DNA of 64,000 bases from JABDIP01 sp965250245 (GCA_965250245.1 OZ252296.1:3844001-3908000); one strand, 5' to 3'. Positions 53,455-62,151 are shown, counted from the stretch's first letter. A program made the numbers and translations. Notes: generated from the letters alone by a model not told the origin.

Positions 53455-54240
53455 GTGAGCATTGTCGAGTCGGCACGCAAGGGCGAGACGATCCCCACGA
53501 ACCTCCGCCTGCCCCTGGTGCTGGAGGCCGTGGCCCAGGCCGGCGTGCCGGTGACGCCGACCGAGGTCAACGCCCGCATCGGCCTGCCCAAGCCCACCAT
53601 CCACCGGCTGTTCGCAACCCTGGAGGCCGAGGGCTTCCTGCAGCGCGAGCTGGACGGACGCTCCTATACGGCCGGCCGGCGCCTGCGCAGGCTCTCGACC
53701 AACGTGCTCTCCTCCCTGCGGGTCCGCACCGCGCGTCTGGCGGTGCTGAACGCCCTGGCGGAGGAGATCGGCGAGACCTGCAACATCGCCGTGCCGGACC
53801 GCGAGGCGATGGTCTATCTCGACCGGGTCGAGACCAAATGGCCGCTGCGCATCCAGCTTCCGATCGGCACCCAGGTGCCGTTCTACTGCACCGCCAGCGG
53901 CAAGATGTATCTCTCCAGCCTGAACGATGCGCATCTGGACAGGTATCTGGGCGCCGCGAAACTGATCCGCCGGACACCGGCGACGATCACCAACCGCGCC
54001 AAGCTCAGCGACGAGATCGCCCAGACCCGCGAGCGCGGCTATTCCCAGGACGCCGAGGAATTCATGGACGGCATGATCGCGCTTGCCGTCCGCATCGACG
54101 ACGACCAGGGACGCCTCCTCAGCACCCTCTCCTTCCACGCCCCCACCCAGCGCCTGACCCTGGAGGCGGCCAAGGCGCATCTGCCCAGGCTGCGCCACGC
54201 GGCAGGCGAGCTATCGCGGCTGGTGATCGAGGGGGCCTGA
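53455..54240 (+). CDS. IclR family regulator (IseR-like)
   Basis: 261 residues: winged helix-turn-helix at about 15-80 (VTPTEVNARIGLPKPTIHRL) and C-terminal IclR effector domain with conserved ATGKM-like loop (TASGKMYLSSL) and MVYLDRV. The GTG start at 53455 is preceded by CGGGAGGA. It lies at the end of the TRAP operon and probably controls that operon and the divergent dehydrogenase-xsc unit. IseR of the known ise clusters is an IclR protein. Confidence 0.9.
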   Translation: MSIVESARKGETIPTNLRLPLVLEAVAQAGVPVTPTEVNARIGLPKPTIHRLFATLEAEGFLQRELDGRSYTAGRRLRRLSTNVLSSLRVRTARLAVLNALAEEIGETCNIAVPDREAMVYLDRVETKWPLRIQLPIGTQVPFYCTASGKMYLSSLNDAHLDRYLGAAKLIRRTPATITNRAKLSDEIAQTRERGYSQDAEEFMDGMIALAVRIDDDQGRLLSTLSFHAPTQRLTLEAAKAHLPRLRHAAGELSRLVIEGA

Positions 54241-54264
54241 AGGACCCCAGATATCGGTGGTGTG

Positions 54265-54298
54265 TGGTGGCGTAGGAGGGAATTAAGCCCCCGACACG
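54265..54298. repeat. Degenerate tRNA 3'-end copy (candidate attachment site, far end of island)
   Basis: 34 nt aligned without gaps to the tRNA 3' end at 58066-58099, 29 of 34 identical and in direct orientation. It includes the T-arm and terminal CCA complement. It marks the outer boundary of the low-G+C segment. Its 3' half plus following bases (GCCCCCGACACGGGGGC) also folds into a perfect 6-bp hairpin. Confidence 0.7.
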
Positions 54299-54305
54299 GG
54301 GGCTA

Positions 54306-56804
54306 CTACACCGAAATCTGCTGCGCAATAGGAGTGTAAAGATCGACCTCGGCTCCAATTTCTTCCGCCGGAGTACTGAGTGAGACGATTAGCGAATAGC
54401 GCGCCTCAGACTCTACCCGACCCAAATGAGGACGTTCTTTCCACCAGCCAGACCGGGGAAAGACTCCGACTAAGTTGCATTCTCGCGCTTCAACCGCGTT
54501 CATTTGGACCCAATCGCGATGGATTGATCCATGCGATCGGCCCTTCCAATCACCGATCGCCCAGGGAACACTAGAGCCACCGTAGTTGCCATCATCTTCC
54601 CTTGCAGCTTTATTCATACGCAGAATAAAATCTTCGTCACTTTCCGTAGGTTTCTTGATATTGAAGTTCAGACCATGCGATCGATACTTGTACTTGTCAC
54701 GCCAGCCTTTTTCTCCTGGCGCCGGCTCGACGAAATATGAAAGCGTGATGTCGATCCGGATCTGCGTGTCGTCAGGCAGATCCGCTAGTGCCTCGACTGG
54801 CCAGGGAAGCCGGTATAAGTGCATATCTTTGGCGCGGTTCGACGAAGCTGCCTCTTCAAAGGGCTGGATTGCCTCCTGCGCTATCATAGTAAGTGAGTTG
54901 CGCGTGGACTGAAGTGCACGGCCAAAATTCGGTACACCGTAACCCGCAACACGCAGCAGAGTGGTCATATTCGCCGTTGCAGTTGCGGCCGCTGAAGTAA
55001 ATTGCGTCTTCAACTCGTCAGTCCATTCAGCGGAATGGACTATCAGTCCTCGGATAGTTTCGGGCCAAGCTTGAGGATAAGCGTCCCACAGGCGTGCGCA
55101 CATTTCGCTGGCTAAGCCTGCGGCGGCGCTGGTCGCGTAGTTTGCGTCGAAAAGCGCCTCTTGCGGGCGATGCCCCACTGTCAGCAAGGCGAGATCGTCA
55201 AACTGAGAAACGAAACCTTCCTGGTCGACACCCAGATTGCCACCCTCTAGCAGAATATCAGGCTTAATCGGCCAGCGCTGATCTGCTTCCCAAGTTCGGG
55301 ACGAAGTCGACCAAGGTGAAAGCTGTCCAGTCCGAGCCAACGGTGTATATGCTGCGGCGATCTCGGGATCCTCTATTTGTTCCAAGAACGTCACGGCACC
55401 AACGGTCAGTGCGTTCCAGGCCTGCCCTGGATCATGGATGGAACTGGAGAGATTCGCGTCTGGGTAAGATTGCCACTCTGTCGGTTCAGCCACATTACCG
55501 GCGGAAACAACACAATGCTTCTCGCCGGTTCCGTCAGCACCAAAGGCAGAATTGTCGATTGCACCGGACCACGAAGAGGGACGCCCGCAGTCGCGTCCAT
55601 CTTCGCTCGTCACTGCCAGGCAGAACAGCCGATTGGCGTCTGGGTCAAATAGTGCGCCACGGGAAAATGCTTGAAGAGTGCGTTCGCCATAGAGGCGCCT
55701 ATTGTGATGCGCGCCCGGTTGCGGGATGAGCTTGATCGACTCGACGTGAAACGGGAGTTCAACTTGAGTATCGGCCTGCAGGTATGCAGGAAGTCGATCT
55801 GCAAATGCCACGGTACCGCACATGCTCGTGCCGTGGCCATGGTCATCCGCGACACCCCAGTCAGCATCAACACTATCGCAGCGGCTATTGTTCACAACCG
55901 GCGCAAGAAGCGGATGTCCGGCATTTACACCCGTATCAAGCACACAGACTGAAGTCCTTGCATTTGCAGCAACCGACAGACGCTCCGACAAGCCCTGCAC
56001 CCACTCGGCTTGTTCGGAGTTCGGAATTTCGGTCCAGAACGCAGCCGTTTCCTTGCCGCGCCGGAATTCAGCTACATGAGGAGATGCGGCAAGCAGGCCA
56101 TCGAGTTCTGCCAAGGTCGCATGAGTAAGAACAACTGTTCGCTCAACGAAGTGAATCGCACCTTCTTGTATCGGAACGCCGATAGTGGCCGCCACTTCCC
56201 TAAACTGCCTCTCCACTGCTACTCGTGTTGCCTCGGTTGCGATAAGCCATACTTCACACCACTCGCGTTGGTCGGCATTTGGTAGGAATTCAGCAGGATC
56301 GTACCAGAAGGATTGAAGAACAGCGCGCCTAATCGCATCAATACTCTCGATCAGAGGCTGGTTCTTCGGTTTGTTCGTCCGAGTATTCTCATCTCGATAT
56401 CTCTGTATCTTATTGATCAGACGCGTATGCTTGCCATGAGGGATATAGATCGTCGCCCGAGTAACAGGAATACCAGCTTCGTTTGTAGTGTTGCGTACAT
56501 TGAGCAACTCAATACCCGCCCCACGATCTTCAAGGCTTGCAATGCGAAGATCAAAACCGGGCGCGCTCTCCAATTCAAGGTAGGCACCCTCTTTTGTCGG
56601 GAGCGAAACACCCTGGCGTTCGATTTGGTCACGCGCGCTCTGCGCCCAGGCCTCGTCTAGGGCTTGGCGCAACCGGTCAGCGTGGGATTGCCGTTCGCGA
56701 TGAGCCGGCAATTCAAACTCACCGCCACCGCCGGTAGGATTGGTGTAATCGATAGCGTCAGGCGAATCAGGTAGGAAAATATGAGGGTATTGAAGGTCAG
56801 CCAT
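54306..56804 (-). CDS. Subtilisin-like (S8) serine protease, IetS-type
   Basis: 832 residues, without a signal peptide, so probably cytoplasmic. Catalytic triad: D290 (VCVLDTG), H324 (DHGHGTSMCG) and S559 (YATSAAAG), with oxyanion N436 in SAGN. Residues 1-280 form a long N-terminal region rich in charged helices and 600-832 a C-terminal region with beta character. Size and pairing match IetS, the protease of the IetAS toxin-antitoxin/defence system. Its start lies 6 nt after the stop of the ATPase gene, so they form an operon with the ATPase first. Codon use is much less G+C-biased than in the flanks. Confidence 0.86.
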   Translation of the reverse strand: MADLQYPHIFLPDSPDAIDYTNPTGGGGEFELPAHRERQSHADRLRQALDEAWAQSARDQIERQGVSLPTKEGAYLELESAPGFDLRIASLEDRGAGIELLNVRNTTNEAGIPVTRATIYIPHGKHTRLINKIQRYRDENTRTNKPKNQPLIESIDAIRRAVLQSFWYDPAEFLPNADQREWCEVWLIATEATRVAVERQFREVAATIGVPIQEGAIHFVERTVVLTHATLAELDGLLAASPHVAEFRRGKETAAFWTEIPNSEQAEWVQGLSERLSVAANARTSVCVLDTGVNAGHPLLAPVVNNSRCDSVDADWGVADDHGHGTSMCGTVAFADRLPAYLQADTQVELPFHVESIKLIPQPGAHHNRRLYGERTLQAFSRGALFDPDANRLFCLAVTSEDGRDCGRPSSWSGAIDNSAFGADGTGEKHCVVSAGNVAEPTEWQSYPDANLSSSIHDPGQAWNALTVGAVTFLEQIEDPEIAAAYTPLARTGQLSPWSTSSRTWEADQRWPIKPDILLEGGNLGVDQEGFVSQFDDLALLTVGHRPQEALFDANYATSAAAGLASEMCARLWDAYPQAWPETIRGLIVHSAEWTDELKTQFTSAAATATANMTTLLRVAGYGVPNFGRALQSTRNSLTMIAQEAIQPFEEAASSNRAKDMHLYRLPWPVEALADLPDDTQIRIDITLSYFVEPAPGEKGWRDKYKYRSHGLNFNIKKPTESDEDFILRMNKAAREDDGNYGGSSVPWAIGDWKGRSHGSIHRDWVQMNAVEARECNLVGVFPRSGWWKERPHLGRVESEARYSLIVSLSTPAEEIGAEVDLYTPIAQQISV

Positions 56805-56810
56805 GCTCCT

Positions 56811-57770
56811 CTATTCCGGTCTGGCATAAGCCGCCTTGCGATCGCCAACTGTCGCGAGCAGTGCTTTCTGAGTTACCTTACTTTGGTCGGACAAGATCGC
56901 TTCCTTAATGGCATCGTTGCAGGCTTCGGCGATTTCAGCGTGGCTAAGTCCACGTGCCGCCGTCAAGACTCGCTCAAGTTTGAATTCTCCACGAAATGTG
57001 GCAAGCCGATTACCGATTAGAGATTCGATTTCATCACGACTTGGCAAGTCATACTGCAAGACATCATCAAATCGTCTGAACAATGCCGTGTCCAATGAAG
57101 TGGCGTTGTTCGTGGCCGCGATAATTAGGCCTTCTGAGCAATCCTCTTCGATGAATTGTAGCAGGGCATTTAGCACGCGGCGCATCTCACCAACGTCGTT
57201 ATCAGAGCCGCGCGAGGTACCAAGTGCATCAAACTCGTCGAAAAGGTAGACGGCGGGGCGGTCTCTAATGACTGCAAAGACTTGGCGCAATTTGGCGTTT
57301 GTCTCGCCGAGATAGCGAGTGAACAGCCTGTCAATCTGAACGACGAAACATGGAAGTTTTGTACGATGTGCAAGGATTGATGCTGTCATCGTCTTGCCAG
57401 TGCCTGGCGGCCCAGCGAGAAGAACCTTACGACGATTCTGCATACCGTACTGCGCCAGCTTTGGCGCATGTCGGTACTCGTTCACAATTCGAGCTAATTT
57501 TGCGCCAAGGTGCTTGTTGACAACAAGCGATGAACGATCAGGCGCAGGGCCTAACTCGATCAAAAGATCAGAGAGATCCGGACTGACCGATACGAGCTTG
57601 AGTGACCTTTGAGACCTGCGGTCAATGAGTTTTCGGATGTCATCGGCGAAAGCTGTATGACCACGCTTCGCCTCAGCAGCTGCTAGCTGCAGCGCAACCG
57701 TGACAAAACGCTCCTCATCCTTTTTCAGGTGAGAAGATATCAACGCTTTGATTTGTTCCGCTTTGGCCAT
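56811..57770 (-). CDS. AAA+ ATPase, IetA-type
   Basis: 319 residues. N-terminal helical part (1-75), then a classical AAA domain: Walker A GPPGTGKT (120-127), Walker B VYLFDEFDA (174-182), sensor 1 ATNNAT (219-224), arginine finger candidate in FRRFD (231-235). It resembles the small AAA partner of subtilases in IetAS pairs, where the ATPase is held to restrain or direct the protease. Start at 57770; a palindrome and a TATAAA box lie immediately upstream. Confidence 0.86.
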   Translation of the reverse strand: MAKAEQIKALISSHLKKDEERFVTVALQLAAAEAKRGHTAFADDIRKLIDRRSQRSLKLVSVSPDLSDLLIELGPAPDRSSLVVNKHLGAKLARIVNEYRHAPKLAQYGMQNRRKVLLAGPPGTGKTMTASILAHRTKLPCFVVQIDRLFTRYLGETNAKLRQVFAVIRDRPAVYLFDEFDALGTSRGSDNDVGEMRRVLNALLQFIEEDCSEGLIIAATNNATSLDTALFRRFDDVLQYDLPSRDEIESLIGNRLATFRGEFKLERVLTAARGLSHAEIAEACNDAIKEAILSDQSKVTQKALLATVGDRKAAYARPE

Positions 57771-57795
57771 GTCCGCATTTATAGCGATTCCGCGA

Positions 57796-57811
57796 AATTC
57801 CTAAAGGAATT
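57796..57811. promoter_or_regulatory. Palindrome at the IetA-type promoter
   Basis: AATTCCTAAAGGAATT is a perfect 6-bp inverted repeat with a 4-nt spacer, 25 nt upstream of the ATPase start. On the coding strand CTATAAAT follows it, giving a possible -10 box. The palindrome could be an operator for autoregulation. Confidence 0.5.
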
Positions 57812-58065
57812 ACCTGCGTGCGTGAGATGTTCGAACGACCCGGAACCGGAAAATCATTGACTTGGTTCCGAAGAGCAACTTCGAGTCCCCCCTGAAAGGA
57901 CTGCCGGATTTCTCATTCAATCTGAAGAGGATCGAAGTTGCCTACCAACGGAAACCGAATTTGGCCAGGGAATCCAGCGTCAGCCGCTAGCGTAGAGAAC
58001 GAGCGTTCCTCCAATTCAATTTTCTGCAGAAAAGCCCTTAATTTCTTTCAGAACCAATCAGCATT
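57812..58065. other. Island end next to tRNA, no gene seen
   Basis: With the palindrome this leaves about 295 nt between the ATPase start and the tRNA. It is A+T-richer than average and contains short repeats of TTCC/GGAA and an AATTCAATTTTC stretch near 58010. No integrase fragment or small gene can be supported. Confidence 0.4.
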
Positions 58066-58142
58066 TGGTAGCGGAGGAGGGACTTGAACCCCCGACACGC
58101 GGATTATGATTCCGCTGCTCTAACCAGCTGAGCTACTCCGCC
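58066..58142 (-). tRNA. tRNA with CAT anticodon (elongator Met most likely)
   Basis: 77 nt including an encoded CCA. The reverse strand folds as a cloverleaf: acceptor GGCGGAG with CTCCGCT (G-U at the first pair), D-arm AGCTCAGCTGGTTAGAGC, anticodon arm GCGGA-ATCATAA-TCCGC with anticodon CAT, and T-arm GTCGGGGGTTCAAGTCCCTC (loop TTCAAGT). It could be elongator tRNA-Met or the lysidine-modified tRNA-Ile2; Met is favoured by general similarity. The 3' end is the attachment target of the neighbouring island. Confidence 0.88.
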
Positions 58143-58318
58143 CCAATGCGCTGGAAGGCCCTGCGTATATGGCTTGCGGGTGGTGGCTGTCAAGGGTGGT
58201 GGCGAGACACCCGCGGTCGCCGCACGACACTTCATGTTCAGCGCCCGATCGCCGCGTTTGCATTTCGATCAAATTTAGTTAGAATGCAATGTAACCATGT
58301 GCGGTGAGGAAAGCAGCT

Positions 58319-58909
58319 ATGCCCGGTCTCCATATCGTCGACGTCATCGACTATTCGTCTCCAAACGCCACGGTCGATGACCCGCAGACCGACTATGGCG
58401 CGGACTGGGCCTTCAGCTACATCATAAGTGCCTACCCGGATGCTTCCGTCGTCATCGTCCAGGCGCGCGACACCCTTGCCGATGTCATCCGCTTCATCAC
58501 CAACACCTGTCAGGCCCGGGGCAATATGGATCTGATCCGGTTTAACGGGCACGGGCATCCGGGCTCGCTGCTGCATGGAACACTGACCGAGCTGACGGTC
58601 GACCGAGATCAGTCCACGCTGAGCCGCCTTCGCCCCTATTTCAACACCGGCGCGGAGGCCTACCTGCTCAACTGCTGGGTCGGTCAGCGCTCGCGACTCC
58701 TGATCGGCCTGGCGCGCGCCTGGAACGTCCCGGTCTCGGCCGCAACGGAGCAACAGCTCTGGGGTCGCGACCGTTCCACCGTGCGCTTCGAAGGGTCGAC
58801 GAACACCGGCACTCCGGATGGCAGAATTACGCCCGACCGGCCGGGCCTGCCGCGGGATCCGAATCCTCACAGCAACTTTCAGGGGCCCGGGCCCGTCCGG
58901 ATCCCCTAG
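58319..58909 (+). CDS. Small protein with possible caspase-like His/Cys dyad, unknown
   Basis: 196 residues. Strand-helix pattern with NGHGHPG at 76-82 (H78, H80) and LLNCWVG at 116-122 (C119). The spacing and surroundings (hydrophobic strand before each motif) recall caspase-fold (clan CD) proteins and the DUF4347-like domains. The last 45 residues are proline/glycine-rich and probably unstructured. The start at 58319 has GAGGAAAG upstream; a GTG at 58304 is in frame. It lies outside the island, beyond the tRNA. Function unknown. Confidence 0.6.
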   Translation: MPGLHIVDVIDYSSPNATVDDPQTDYGADWAFSYIISAYPDASVVIVQARDTLADVIRFITNTCQARGNMDLIRFNGHGHPGSLLHGTLTELTVDRDQSTLSRLRPYFNTGAEAYLLNCWVGQRSRLLIGLARAWNVPVSAATEQQLWGRDRSTVRFEGSTNTGTPDGRITPDRPGLPRDPNPHSNFQGPGPVRIP

Positions 58910-58940
58910 CCAGACGCGGCCAGGGGTCGGCCATACGCAG

Positions 58941-59564
58941 CTACGCCGTGCGTTCCGCCAGCCGGACCAGGTCGGCGAGGCTGTCGGCCTGCATCTTCTT
59001 CATCACGTTGGCGCGGTGGACCTCGACGGTCTTGGGGCTGATGGCGAGGTCGCGGGCGATCTCCTTGTTCGACTTGCCGGCGATGACGAGGTCCATCACC
59101 TCGGTCTCGCGGCGGGTCAGGCGATCGCGATTGGTGCGGGCGCTGGCGCGTTCCGCTTCGGCCTGCCGCGCCTCCAGATCGCGCTCGATGGAGGCCTGGA
59201 TGCGGTCGAGCATGGCCTGGTCGCTGAACGGCTTTTCGATGAAGTCGACGGCGCCCTGCTTCATGACCCGAACGGCGGTCGGCACATCGCCATAGCCGGA
59301 GACGACGATGACCGGCAGGCGGACGCCCTCCCCGGCCAGCCGCTCCTGAAGCTCCAGCCCGCTCATGCCGGGCATGCGCACATCCAGCACCAGGCAGCCG
59401 GGCCGGGCGGGATCATAGGCGTCGAGAAAGGCCTGGGCGGAGGCGTAGGTTTCGGTGTGCAGGCCCACCGAGCCGACCAGCCACTCGAAGGACTGCCGGA
59501 CCGCCGCATCGTCGTCGACCACGAAGACCGTCGGCTCGGGCGACGTGCCGGCGCTAGGCGACAT
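58941..59564 (-). CDS. FixJ/NarL-type response regulator
   Basis: 207 residues: receiver domain with DDD at 17-19 and phospho-acceptor D61 in LVLDVRMPGMSG, lysine in EKPF, and a C-terminal LuxR-type helix-turn-helix (LTRRETEVMDLVIAGKSNKEIA-like). Its start overlaps the end of the kinase gene by 11 nt, giving a kinase-regulator operon read leftward. FixJ-family pairs often control respiration, C4/C2 metabolism or alcohol oxidation; the signal here is unknown. Confidence 0.93.
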   Translation of the reverse strand: MSPSAGTSPEPTVFVVDDDAAVRQSFEWLVGSVGLHTETYASAQAFLDAYDPARPGCLVLDVRMPGMSGLELQERLAGEGVRLPVIVVSGYGDVPTAVRVMKQGAVDFIEKPFSDQAMLDRIQASIERDLEARQAEAERASARTNRDRLTRRETEVMDLVIAGKSNKEIARDLAISPKTVEVHRANVMKKMQADSLADLVRLAERTA

Positions 59565-62151
59565 CGTCCAGCGCCTGGCGATCGAACGGCAGCGTCAGGC
59601 GGACGGTGCCGCCCCGGCCGCGCCGGTCGATCCGGATGCGGCCGCCATGGGCCTCGACGATGGTGCGGCTGATCGACAGCCCCATGCCCATGCCGTTCTG
59701 CTTGGTGGTGACGAACGGCTCGAAGATGGTCTCGGCCGCGTCCTTGTCGAAGCCCGGGCCGGTGTCGGAAACGATGACCTCCAGATCGCCGTCCGAGGCG
59801 GTGCGCGTGCGGATGCGCAGCTCGCGATCCTCGGCCGGGGTGACCTCCATGGCCTCGATCGCGTTCCGGGCCAGGTTCAGCAGCACCTGCTCGATTTCGA
59901 TCCGATCGACAAACACCGGTCCCGCCCCATCCTCCAACTCGACCTGCAGCCGGACCTTGCCGGCCTGCAACTGACCGCCCAGCATGGTCGCCACCGCCTG
60001 CACGACCTCGCCGATATCGACCGGGCCGCGCTCCGGCTCGGCCTGGCCGACAAAACCACTGATCCGGCGCAGCACGTCGCTCGCACGCTGCGCCTGTTCG
60101 CTGATACGCGTCATGATCTCGGTCAGATCAGCGGGATCGACGGAATCCGATCGCAGCCGCCGCAGGCTGCCATTGGCATAGTTCACCATGGCGGAAAGCG
60201 GCTGGTTCAACTCATGCGCCATGACGCTGGCCATCTCGTCCAGGGTGCTGCGCCGCAGGAGCTGCGCCAGCTCCGCCTCGCGCTGGCGGATCACCTCCTG
60301 GCTGCGCTTGCGTTCGGTGATGTCGAGGCCGACGGAGATCAGGCTGCCATCTTCCAGGATGTAGTCGTTGATCTCGATCCAGCTGTCGTCGCCGCGGCGG
60401 AACTCGAAGGCGCGGGCCGGGTCGGTGCGGCGGTTGAGCCGCCGCGCCACCCAGGCCTCGGCGTCGGCCTTGGTGCCGCCGACGCCGCCGCCCCGGGCGA
60501 AGGCATGGACCAGCTCGCGGTGATGGATCCCCGGCACCATCGGCGTCGAGGGGCGCTCATAGACCGCCTGGTTGACCTTGTTGAAGGCAATCAACCTGTC
60601 TTCGGAATCGAACAGCGTGAAGGCGGCCGGAATCGCCTCGATGGCGCGGGCCAGGCGGTGCTCCGCCGCGCGCCGCTTGTCCTCCGCCTCGATCTCGGAG
60701 GAGATTTCCGAGCCGACGCCGCGATAGCCGAGAAACGCGCCGTCGGTGTCGAAGCGCGGCTTGCCGCTGACCCGGAAATGCGCGATCTCGCCCGTCGCAA
60801 GCCGGCGACCGTAGACCAGGTTGCGGAATGGCCGGCGGGCGTCGAGGTCGGCGCGGTGCCGCGCCAGCAAACCCGCATCGGCGATCAGCCCGGGTAGCTC
60901 GTAGCGCACCCGTCCGATGACGTCGGAGGCGGTCAAACCGACATCCTCGATCCCGGCCCGGGATACGAAGGTGAACCGGTGATCGGCATCGGACTCCCAG
61001 AACCAGTCCGATGCGGCCTCGGCGAAATCGCGGAACCGTGCCTCGCTGTCCCGCAGCGCCTGCTCGATCGCCTTCACGGCGGTGATATCGGTGCGCACGC
61101 CGACGATGCCGCCATCCTTGGTGCGGCGCTCGGAGATGCGCAGCCAGCGCCCGTCGCCCAACTGCTGCTCGTGCGGTTCGCCGGGGTTGAGATGCGACTG
61201 GACTCGCTCGGCGATCCACTCCTCTTCCCGGCCGATGGCCTCGACGATCTCGCCGGCATAGGCGCTGGGCCGGATCTGGTCTTCGAACCGCACACCCGGA
61301 ACCAGCAGATGGGCGACAGACGGGTACATCTCCCGATATTTCTGATTGCAGGCGACCTGGCGGTCTTCGGAATCGTAGAGCGCGAAGCCCTCGGTCAGGG
61401 ATTCAATGGCGTCGAACAGCCGGCTGCGGGCCCGGGCCGCGCGCGCCTCGCTCTCGCGCAAGGCCCGCTCGGATTGCTCCTGGCGCCGCACATGCTCGGT
61501 CTCCTCCGTCGAGGTGCCGCGATAGCCGCGGAAGCGGCCATCGGCGTCGAAGATCGGCTTGCCGCTGACCCGCCAGTGCCCCAGGCGCCCGCTGTCGTCG
61601 CGGACCGAGAAGCGGAAATCCCGGAAGGGGCGCCTTGCTTCGAGATCGGCCCGGTGCCGGCGCCACTTCTCCGTCGCTTCGGGATCCACGCCGGCGGCGT
61701 CCCAACGGGTCCGGCCCAGGATCGCGGCCGGGGTCGGGCCGATGGTCAGCCCGGTCTGGTCGACCGCGTAGGTAAAGCGCAGCGACTCGTCCATTTCCCA
61801 AAAGCGATCGACGGACGCGTCGATCAGATCGCGGAACCGCTGCTCGCCTTCCTTGAGGGACGCATCGGCCTGGCGGCGATCGATCACCAGGCGGCGCAGC
61901 ACCAGGACCGCCGCGAAGGCCAGGACACTGACCGCCAGCCCCGGCAATTCGTCCAGATTGCTGGTGGCGAAGCCGCTCCAGCTGCCGCTCGGCTCCTGGG
62001 ACAGAACCGTCAGGACCTGACGCAGCGCCATCAGGGAGACCGTGATGCCGAGGAGGATGAACCAGCGGTCCCGCAGCCGCAGCCAGATCACCATGGCAGC
62101 GATCACGGCCGCCAGGCGAATGGCGATCGACAGCACCAGGACTAGACTCAT
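59554..62151 (-). CDS. Membrane-bound multi-PAS histidine kinase
   Basis: 865 residues. Three membrane segments (about 5-25, 30-50, 68-90), then four PAS domains (about 100-225, 245-365, 370-490, 500-615) and a DctB/FixL-like kinase core with H646 in MAHELNQPL, plus HATPase boxes. PAS1 and PAS3 share RFRD...FWE and RHRADL segments, and PAS2 and PAS4 share the AIES/AIEA...DSEDR pattern, so the four domains form an A-B-A-B duplication. It pairs with the overlapping FixJ-type regulator. Confidence 0.93.
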   Translation of the reverse strand: MSLVLVLSIAIRLAAVIAAMVIWLRLRDRWFILLGITVSLMALRQVLTVLSQEPSGSWSGFATSNLDELPGLAVSVLAFAAVLVLRRLVIDRRQADASLKEGEQRFRDLIDASVDRFWEMDESLRFTYAVDQTGLTIGPTPAAILGRTRWDAAGVDPEATEKWRRHRADLEARRPFRDFRFSVRDDSGRLGHWRVSGKPIFDADGRFRGYRGTSTEETEHVRRQEQSERALRESEARAARARSRLFDAIESLTEGFALYDSEDRQVACNQKYREMYPSVAHLLVPGVRFEDQIRPSAYAGEIVEAIGREEEWIAERVQSHLNPGEPHEQQLGDGRWLRISERRTKDGGIVGVRTDITAVKAIEQALRDSEARFRDFAEAASDWFWESDADHRFTFVSRAGIEDVGLTASDVIGRVRYELPGLIADAGLLARHRADLDARRPFRNLVYGRRLATGEIAHFRVSGKPRFDTDGAFLGYRGVGSEISSEIEAEDKRRAAEHRLARAIEAIPAAFTLFDSEDRLIAFNKVNQAVYERPSTPMVPGIHHRELVHAFARGGGVGGTKADAEAWVARRLNRRTDPARAFEFRRGDDSWIEINDYILEDGSLISVGLDITERKRSQEVIRQREAELAQLLRRSTLDEMASVMAHELNQPLSAMVNYANGSLRRLRSDSVDPADLTEIMTRISEQAQRASDVLRRISGFVGQAEPERGPVDIGEVVQAVATMLGGQLQAGKVRLQVELEDGAGPVFVDRIEIEQVLLNLARNAIEAMEVTPAEDRELRIRTRTASDGDLEVIVSDTGPGFDKDAAETIFEPFVTTKQNGMGMGLSISRTIVEAHGGRIRIDRRGRGGTVRLTLPFDRQALDDVA

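Larger units (their letters stand above)
54265..58099. mobile_element. tRNA-inserted genomic island carrying an IetAS-type pair
   Basis: About 3.8 kb bounded by a tRNA gene's 3' end on the right and a 29/34 direct repeat of that end on the left, the classic outcome of site-specific integration. The enclosed genes have close to 50 percent G+C, against about two thirds outside. It carries an AAA ATPase and a subtilisin-like protease and no integrase, so the integrase has been lost or acted in trans. The repeat and composition are seen; the integration history is inference. Confidence 0.7.

Noticed and set aside
58066..58142. Assigning the CAT tRNA as tRNA-fMet
   Set aside because: Initiator tRNAs have a mismatch at the first acceptor position and three G-C pairs in the anticodon stem next to the loop; the anticodon stem here is GCGGA/TCCGC, so elongator Met or Ile2 fits better.
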